A stretch of DNA of 64,000 nucleotides from Prionace glauca. Lineage: Eukaryota; Chordata; Chondrichthyes; Carcharhiniformes; Carcharhinidae. Under the pieces are notes generated by a model, which did not search any database, was not told the DNA's origin, and saw nothing but the letters and a program-made list of their open reading frames with translations. Both the position numbers and the translations under genes were made by a program. The stretch covers positions 14,502,059 through 14,566,058 of the forward strand of contig CM075760.1 in the NCBI GenBank assembly GCA_037974335.1, in the 5' to 3' direction. This document shows, piece after piece, positions 58,710-64,000 of this stretch; the stretch's first letter is position 1; each line of letters opens with the position of its first letter.

Positions 58710-59627
58710 TCAGCAGGTGGGATAACTGAGTGAATCTCTTCCCACACTGACAGCAGGTGAATGGCCTCTCACCGTATGAACTCGCTGGTGTCTCTGCAGG
58801 TTGGATAACTGACTGAAACACTTCCCACACTGAGAGCAGGTAAACGGTTTCTCCCCAGTGTGAACTCGCTGGTGTGTCCGCAGGTGGAATTGTCGAGTGA
58901 ATCCCTTCCCACACTGAGAGCAGGTGAATGGTCTCTCCCCAGTATGAACACGCTGGTGTGTCTGCAGGCTGGAGAACTGTGTGAATCCCTTCCCACACTG
59001 AGAGCAGATGAACAGACTCTCCCCAGTGTGAACTCGCTGGTGTGTCTGCAGGCGGGACAATTGAATGAATCCCTTCCCACACTGACAGCAGATGAATGGC
59101 CTCTCCCCACTGTGAATTCGTTTGTGCCTCTGCAAGGTGGATGACACAGTGAATTTCCTCCCACACTGAGAGCAGGTGAACGGCCTCTCCCCAGTGTGAA
59201 CGCGTCGATGAGCCTGCAAGTCAGATAACCGAGTGAATTTCTTCTCACACAGAGAGCAGGTGAATGGCCTCTCCCCAGTGTGAACTCGCTGGTGTGTCCG
59301 CAGATTGGACAACTGGTTGAATCCCTTCCCACACTGAGAGCAGGTGAATGGTCTCTCCCCTGTGTGAATTCGCTGGTGCCTCTGCAAAGTGGATAACACA
59401 GTGAATCCTTTTCCACACTGAGAGCAGGTGAATGGCCTCTCTCCAGTGTGAACTCGCTTGTGTGACTGCAGGTGGGGGAGTCGAATGAATCCCTCCCCAC
59501 ATTGCGAGCAGATGAACGGTCTCTCCCCAGTGTGGCTGCGCCGATGAGCATCCAGCAGATAGGGGTACCTGTATCTCTTTCCACAGTCTGCACATTTCCA
59601 TGGTTTCTCCATGGTGCAGGTGTCCAT
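58710..59627 (-). CDS. ZNF-8: C2H2 zinc-finger protein, 10 fingers, frameshifted end
   Basis: 305 residues from ATG at 59627 ([20 protein letters not shown]); the ATG of MEKPW at 59612 is an alternative. Ten good fingers follow with TGERPF-type linkers. After finger 10 a one-base deletion in the linker codons (near 58770) sends the frame into [20 protein letters not shown] and a stop. Two more fingers continue in another frame, so the ancestral protein had twelve. The exon starts at 59942 after ACTTGTTTTACAG on minus. A promoter lies at 60490-60840. It is a tandem paralogue of ZNF-9 and the inverted relative of ZNF-1. No effector domain is present. It may still be functional with ten fingers. 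Confidence 0.82.
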   Translation of the reverse strand: MDTCTMEKPWKCADCGKRYRYPYLLDAHRRSHTGERPFICSQCGEGFIRLPHLQSHKRVHTGERPFTCSQCGKGFTVLSTLQRHQRIHTGERPFTCSQCGKGFNQLSNLRTHQRVHTGERPFTCSLCEKKFTRLSDLQAHRRVHTGERPFTCSQCGRKFTVSSTLQRHKRIHSGERPFICCQCGKGFIQLSRLQTHQRVHTGESLFICSQCGKGFTQFSSLQTHQRVHTGERPFTCSQCGKGFTRQFHLRTHQRVHTGEKPFTCSQCGKCFSQLSNLQRHQRVHTVRGHSPAVSVGRDSLSYPTC

Positions 59628-59942
59628 GCCTCTGCCTTGGGTGGACAATCAGTTGAAGCCTCGTCCACACACACAACACATGTACAGTCTCTCCCCACTA
59701 TGAATGGTGTGATATTTATTCAGGCTGTGTAACTGGTTAAAACTCTTCAGTCAATGCACTGGAACACTCTCATTTGAATGTGGAAGTGTGTTGATGCTTT
59801 TCCAGTCACACTAATGTTTGAAATCTTTTCAAATATCCTTCCAGATTCAATGGTTGATGATATTCCAATTCCAAGGAATATGACTCTGCCAGATCTAGAC
59901 CTGACGTTTGAAATTTCAGCCTGTGATTCCTCTTTCAATGTC

Positions 59943-60440
59943 CTGTAAAACAAGTTGACACAAGTCATCAGTGTCAGCGCAGGATCAAAATTCAGAACAG
60001 ACAATTTTAGTTTCTATGGAACATTTTTTCTGTCTCATTCCCCAAAAGCTGTAAATCTCCATCCCACACATGCTCCCTCGATTCTCACTCTGTTGTATCT
60101 AATATCCACCCTCCCAATTCTCCTGAAGTTGATGATTGAGGCTGACTGACAGATTCATACTTACTGCTTCCTGTCCTGGATGTGGAGATGTCGGTGTTGG
60201 ACTGGGATTAACACAGTAAGAAGTCTCACAACACCAGGTTAAAGTCCAACAGCTTTATTTGGTAGCAAACGTCACCAGCTGAAAATCTCCATGCAGGCTG
60301 CCAGACAGATATGACTGGACTAAAGATGTGTGGAATATACAGACTGGACTCTCTTCCTTTCCCTTCAGTTGCTGCAAGTCCCCAATTTCCCCCAGAATGA
60401 GGAAAGAAATGGAAAGGGGGAGACATTGATTTCCTCCCAA
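59943..60440 (-). other. ZNF-8 intron 1 with PLE end
   Basis: Intron sequence shared with the other ZNF genes. A PLE terminus (60178-60277, GATGTGGAGATGTCGGTGTT to TTTATTTGGTAGCAAACGTC) splits the conserved CTGTCCTGG...AGCTGAAAATCTCC text. At the expected donor (near 60440) the minus strand reads CTTTGGGAGGAAATC, not GTGAGT. Confidence 0.65.
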
Positions 60441-60849
60441 AGGTCGCACAGAGGAGGAAGTTTCTTCTAAAGCTCATTGGCCAACTTCCGCATTGTGACG
60501 TCACACTGAGCACTGCCTGAATCAGCCAATAGGAATCACTCTGCTCCGCGTTGACGTCCTTGGATTTCCACTGCGCACGCCCGGGCACACGACCCCAGGA
60601 GCCCCGCCCCCGCCCTTTTCCAGCCAAGGTAACAGAAGCAAAACACTGCGGATTGGACACCAGCTCAGTGCGGCAGGCGGTCAAAGCCCCACCCACCCCC
60701 ACGTGGGTTCGGGTTCAGCCTCCTCAGTGCCCACATGCGGTAGGTTGACCAATGGCAACGCGTGGAGGACCGGATGGCGCTGGTCCTTCAGCTAATCAGA
60801 GTCTTGTATCAATGGCCGCGCGGAGCTTCCTGTGGACATGAATGTGAGG
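60441..60849. promoter_or_regulatory. Bidirectional promoter of the ZNF-8 pair
   Basis: Minus-side first-exon text (plus GAGGAGGAAGTTTCTTCTAA), a palindromic CRE TGACGTCA at 60496-60503, NF-Y boxes (GCCAATAGG near 60526, GACCAATGG near 60747) and a GC box (GCCCCGCCCCCGCCC, near 60601). Plus-side exon text (CTTCAGCTAATCAGAG, near 60785) follows, then is cut by CR1-D at about 60850. Only the minus side leads to an intact finger exon. Confidence 0.68.
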
Positions 60850-61183
60850 GTTCGATCAGTAAGTTTGCTGATGATACAAAAATTAGTGTTGTGGTAAATA
60901 GCGAGGAGGAAAGTCTTAGATTACAGGACAATATGACTGTCTGGTTAGATGGGCAGAACAGTAGCAAATGTAATTTAACCCCAAAATGTCTGAGGTGATA
61001 TATTTTGGAAGGACTAACAAGGCAAGGGAATACACAATGAACAATAGGACACCAGGAAGTACAGAGGACCAGAGGGATCTTGGGGTGCATGTCCATCGGA
61101 CCCTGAAGACAGTAGGACCAGACTGATAAAGTGATTAAGAAGGGATATAGGATACTTTTCTTTAGCTAAGGCATCAAATATTA
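60850..61183 (+). mobile_element. CR1-D LINE fragment
   Basis: [20 protein letters not shown] (about 60850-60910), then QNSSKCNLTPKCLR, and downstream RDLGVHVHRT-like text. It replaces the plus-side first exon of the head-to-head pair. Confidence 0.78.
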
Positions 61184-61189
61184 CAAATA

Positions 61190-61752
61190 GTAAGAAGTCT
61201 TACAACACCTGGTTAAAGTCCAACAGGTTTATTTAGTAGCAAACACCATTAGCTTTCGAGTGCTTGCTGCTCCTTCGTCAGGTGATTGTTTGTGAAAAGA
61301 TCTCCCAGAGCATATAAAGACACAAACTCAATCACAGGATAGTGATTGAAACACCAGACTTTACAGCTAAACAAGTCTTAAAGGTACAGACAATGTAAGT
61401 GGAGAGAGCATTGAGCACAAGTTAAATAGGTGTATTTTCTCCAGACAGGAGTGTTAGTGAAATTATGGAATCCAGGCAAGTCATGGGGGTTACAGATAGT
61501 GTGACATGAACCCAAGATTCCAGTTGAGGCCATCCTCATGTGCACGGAACGTGGCGATCAGTCTCTGCTCAGCGACTCTGCACTGTCATGCGTTGTGAAG
61601 GACGCCTTGGAGAACGCTTACCCGAAGACCAGAGGCCGAATGCCCATGACTGCTGAAGTATTCCCCATCAGGAAGAGAACAGTCTTGCCTGGTGATTGTC
61701 AAGCGGTTTTCATTCATCCATTGATGTAGCGTCTGCATGGTCTCCCCAGTGT
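61190..61752 (-). mobile_element. Penelope-like element, 3' part with GIY-YIG remnant
   Basis: PLE terminus at the left (GTAAGAAGTCTTACAACACC). At the right, minus text SYTGETMQTLHQWMNENRLT (about 61690-61760) is the endonuclease core, whose GIY-YIG context matches 44540-44610. Broken. It sits just beyond the ZNF-9 3' UTR. Confidence 0.8.
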
Positions 61753-61859
61753 AAGAAATACTCTGTCCCTCCCCATTCACCAACTGTGAGAATGAACAAA
61801 ATGCAGTCCTGGATGTAACTGAGAGCTGGAAGAGTAACAGCAGAATCCAACCCTGAATA
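61753..61859 (-). other. ZNF-9 3' UTR
   Basis: Short remnant of the common ZNF 3' UTR (plus text CCAACTGTGAGAATGAACAA, ATGCAGTCCTGGATGTAACT), then the PLE. Confidence 0.65.
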
Positions 61860-63206
61860 TCACTCGTGAACTTGTTGGTGTCTCAGAAGCTGGGATGAAA
61901 TTCTGAATCCCTTCCCACACTGAAAGCAGGTGAACGGCCTCTCCCCAGTGTGAACTCGCTGGTGTGTCCGCAGGGTGGATGACTGAGTGAATCCCTTCCC
62001 ACATTGAGAGCAGGTGAACGGCCTGTCCCCAGTATGAACTCGCTGGTGTCTCTGCAGGCTGGATAACTGGTTGAATCTCTTCCCACAAGCAGAGCAGCTG
62101 AACGGCCTCTCCCCAGTGTGAGTTCGCTGGTGTCTCTGCAATTGGGATGACTGAGTGAATCCCTCCCCACACTCAGAGCAGGTGAACGGCCTCTCCCCAG
62201 TGTGAACTCGCTGGTGTATCCCCAGGTCGGATATTCGAGTGAATCCTTTCCCACACTGAGAGCAGGTGAATGGCCTGTCCCCAGTGTGAACTCGCTGGTG
62301 TGTCCGCAGGCTGGATGCCTGAGTGAATTGCTTCCCACACTGAGAGCAGGTGAACGCTCTCTCCCCAGTGTGAAATTGCTGGTGTCTCTGCAAGGTGGAT
62401 AACTGAGTGAATCCCTCCCCACACTGAGAGCAGATGAATGGCCTCTCCCCAGTGTGAATTCGCTGGTGTGTCCGCAGATTGGATAACTGGTTGAATCTCT
62501 TTCCACACTGAGAGCAGGTGAATGGCCTCTCTCCTGTGTGAACTCGCTGGTGTCTCTGCAAAGTGGATAACACAGTGAATGCCTTCCCACATTGAAAGCA
62601 GGTGAATGGTCTCTCTCCAGTGTGAACTCGCTGGTGTGACTGCAGGCTGTATGAATCAGTGAATCTCTTCCCACACTGTGAACAGGTGAATGGCTTCTCC
62701 CCAGTGTGAACTCGCTGGTGTGTCTGCAGGTGGGATAACCGAGTGAATCCCTTTCCACACTGAGAGCAGATGAACGGCCTCTCCCCACTGTGAACTCGCT
62801 GATGCGTCTGCATGTGGGATAACTGAGTGAATCCCTTTCCACACTGAGAGCAAGTGAATGGCCTCTCCCCAGTGTGAATTCGCTGGTGTGTCTGCAGGTT
62901 GGATGAGTCAATAAATCCCTTCCCACACTGAGAGCAGGTGAATGGCCTCTCCCCAGTGTGAGTTCGCTGGTGTGTCTGCAAAGTGGATAACGCAGTGAAT
63001 CCCTTTCTACACTGAGAGCAGGTGAAAGGTCTCTCTCCAGTGTGAACTCGCTGATGTCTCTGCAATTGGGAAAAGCGAATGAATCCCTTCCCACACTGAC
63101 AGCAGGTGAACGGCCTCTCCCCTGTGTGATTACGCTGATGAGCTTCCAGCTCTGATGGGGCACTGTATCTTTTTCCACAGTCTGCACATTTCCATGGTTT
63201 CTCCAT
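61860..63206 (-). CDS. ZNF-9: C2H2 zinc-finger protein, 16 fingers
   Basis: 448 residues, exactly sixteen 28-residue fingers, starting [20 protein letters not shown] and ending LLRHQQVHE. This is the longest finger array in the window, and all zinc ligands appear intact. Linkers are TGERPF, SGERPF, TGEKPF or TGDRPF. Many fingers share [14 protein letters not shown] or TRLS helices (fingers 5, 6, 10), which suggests recent finger duplication. The start is the first ATG of the frame; an in-frame stop lies upstream in the vestigial finger block (GQDFN then TGA). The exon starts at 63530 after ACTTGTTTTACAG on minus. First exon and promoter are outside the window. It is a tandem paralogue of ZNF-8. 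A nuclear DNA-binding role is expected; target unknown, no effector domain. Confidence 0.92.
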   Translation of the reverse strand: MEKPWKCADCGKRYSAPSELEAHQRNHTGERPFTCCQCGKGFIRFSQLQRHQRVHTGERPFTCSQCRKGFTALSTLQTHQRTHTGERPFTCSQCGKGFIDSSNLQTHQRIHTGERPFTCSQCGKGFTQLSHMQTHQRVHSGERPFICSQCGKGFTRLSHLQTHQRVHTGEKPFTCSQCGKRFTDSYSLQSHQRVHTGERPFTCFQCGKAFTVLSTLQRHQRVHTGERPFTCSQCGKRFNQLSNLRTHQRIHTGERPFICSQCGEGFTQLSTLQRHQQFHTGERAFTCSQCGKQFTQASSLRTHQRVHTGDRPFTCSQCGKGFTRISDLGIHQRVHTGERPFTCSECGEGFTQSSQLQRHQRTHTGERPFSCSACGKRFNQLSSLQRHQRVHTGDRPFTCSQCGKGFTQSSTLRTHQRVHTGERPFTCFQCGKGFRISSQLLRHQQVHE

Positions 63207-63530
63207 GCTACAGGTGTCCTTGCCTTGGGTAGACAATCAGTTGAAGTCTTGTCCACTCACACAACACGTGTACAGTCTCTCCCCACTGTGAATGGTGTGA
63301 TATTTATTCAGGCTGTGTAACTGGTTAAAACTCTTCAGTCAATGCTCTGGAACACACTCACTTGAATGTGGAAGTGTGTTGATGCTTTTCCAGTCACACT
63401 GATGTTTGACATCTTTTCAAATCTCCTTCCAGATTCAATGGCCAATGATATTCAGATCACAAGGAATATGACTCTGCCAGATCTAGACCTGACGTTTGAG
63501 ATTTCAGCCTGTGATTCCTCTTTCAATATC

Positions 63531-64000
63531 CTGTAAAACAAGTTGACACAAGTCATCAGTGTCAGTACAGGATAGAAATTCAGAACAGACAATTCTATTT
63601 TCTAAGGACATTTTTTTCCTCTCTCATTCCCCACTGAGAATGAGCAAAAGACAACAAGAAGTGAAGTTTGTGGGGTGTGACAGTGAGGGGGTGGGAAGAG
63701 ACACAGGATCTGGGGGAGGGTGAGGGGAGGGGCTGGGAGTGGTCTCTCATGTGGAGTCAGTGCCCAGTTCCCAGTCTCTGGAGAAAAGTCTCAGGAAGCT
63801 CACAATGGTGTGACTGATTGATAAAAATAAATCAATGCTTAGAGGGTGATTTTAGAAAGTCTCTCCCTAAGGGGATGGACACAGCTTGTTACCAGGTTAA
63901 AGAGGGGAGTTTAGCTCTTTCCAGGGTTTCCAGACTCTGTCCTTTCCCCTGGCTCTCGGATGAGGTTCTGGATAGATTGTGGGGTGGGGAGGCCTGGAGC
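63531..64000 (-). other. ZNF-9 intron start of window edge
   Basis: 63531-63620 is the conserved ZNF intron end. It then breaks off, and 63630-64000 shows no recognised repeat or promoter. Its G-rich purine tracts (GGGGGAGGGTGAGGGGAGGG, about 63712) are unexplained. Confidence 0.5.

Noticed and set aside
6306-63206. KRAB, SCAN or BTB domain near the ZNF exons
   Set aside because: No frame upstream of any finger exon resembles these domains. First exons are short and non-coding where visible.
61883-63256. Long alternative-frame open stretches over ZNF arrays (e.g. 457 codons reading GRDS...[10 protein letters not shown] repeatedly)
   Set aside because: They are shadows of the 84-base finger repeat, which lacks stops in a second frame. 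The same artefact appears over ZNF-1, ZNF-2, ZNF-5 and ZNF-8.

Overview
The window looks like a gene-poor, repeat-saturated stretch of a cartilaginous-fish genome, most likely a shark or other elasmobranch. The evidence is the repeat set, which I recognise from memory and could not search: tRNA-headed SINEs of the elasmobranch HE1 type, several CR1-clade LINE families, and Penelope-like elements (PLEs) with a GIY-YIG endonuclease. No bacterial or viral gene organisation is present. Between the repeats lies a cluster of C2H2 zinc-finger (ZNF) genes.

Nine ZNF coding exons are open: ZNF-1 (6306-7148 +), ZNF-2 (12660-13760 +), ZNF-3 (21823-22860 +), ZNF-4 (26032-26580 -), ZNF-5 (28619-29629 -), ZNF-6 (40884-42233 -), ZNF-7 (51132-51893 +), ZNF-8 (58710-59627 -) and ZNF-9 (61860-63206 -). 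They carry about 6 to 16 tandem 28-residue fingers joined by TGE(R/K)PF-type linkers. I see no KRAB, SCAN, BTB or other effector domain. Most have one terminal coding exon behind a conserved intron that ends in TTTTACAG. For ZNF-2, ZNF-3 and ZNF-7 a GC-rich promoter and a short non-coding first exon ending in GTGAGT can be seen. At least five further ZNF relics lie between them.

Three promoters (about 10.8-11.35, 47.7-49.8 and 60.4-60.85 kb) are centres of inverted duplications, with ZNF first-exon and first-intron sequence running outward on both strands. In each pair only one side still has an intact coding exon. The 3' flanks of ZNF-1 (+) and ZNF-8 (-) are also inverted copies and share an old LINE relic. 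ZNF-4 and ZNF-6 share an intron that includes the same SINE relic. ZNF-8 and ZNF-9 are tandem copies. The cluster therefore grew by tandem and inverted segmental duplication.

Layout: 0-5.65 kb, a nest of LINEs, a SINE and a fold-back PLE; 5.7-7.8 kb, ZNF-1; 8-11 kb, repeats and a dead ZNF arm; 11-14 kb, ZNF-2; 14-19.7 kb, repeats including a young CR1 inside a PLE; 19.75-23 kb, ZNF-3; 23-31 kb, ZNF-4, ZNF-5 and relics; 31-36 kb, nested SINE/LINE, an orphan CpG island and a young CR1; 36-43 kb, relics and ZNF-6; 43-49 kb, LINE 3' ends, a PLE with a GIY-YIG frame and LINEs; 49-52 kb, ZNF-7; 52-58 kb, nested repeats and a young CR1; 58-63.6 kb, ZNF-8 and ZNF-9.

LINE families are labelled here by shared sequence: CR1-A (tail of TTCTTATG repeats), CR1-B (tail of GTTCTTTGTT type), CR1-C (tail of GTTCTATG type) and CR1-D (older and more eroded). 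Boundaries of repeats are read by eye and may be off by some tens of bases.
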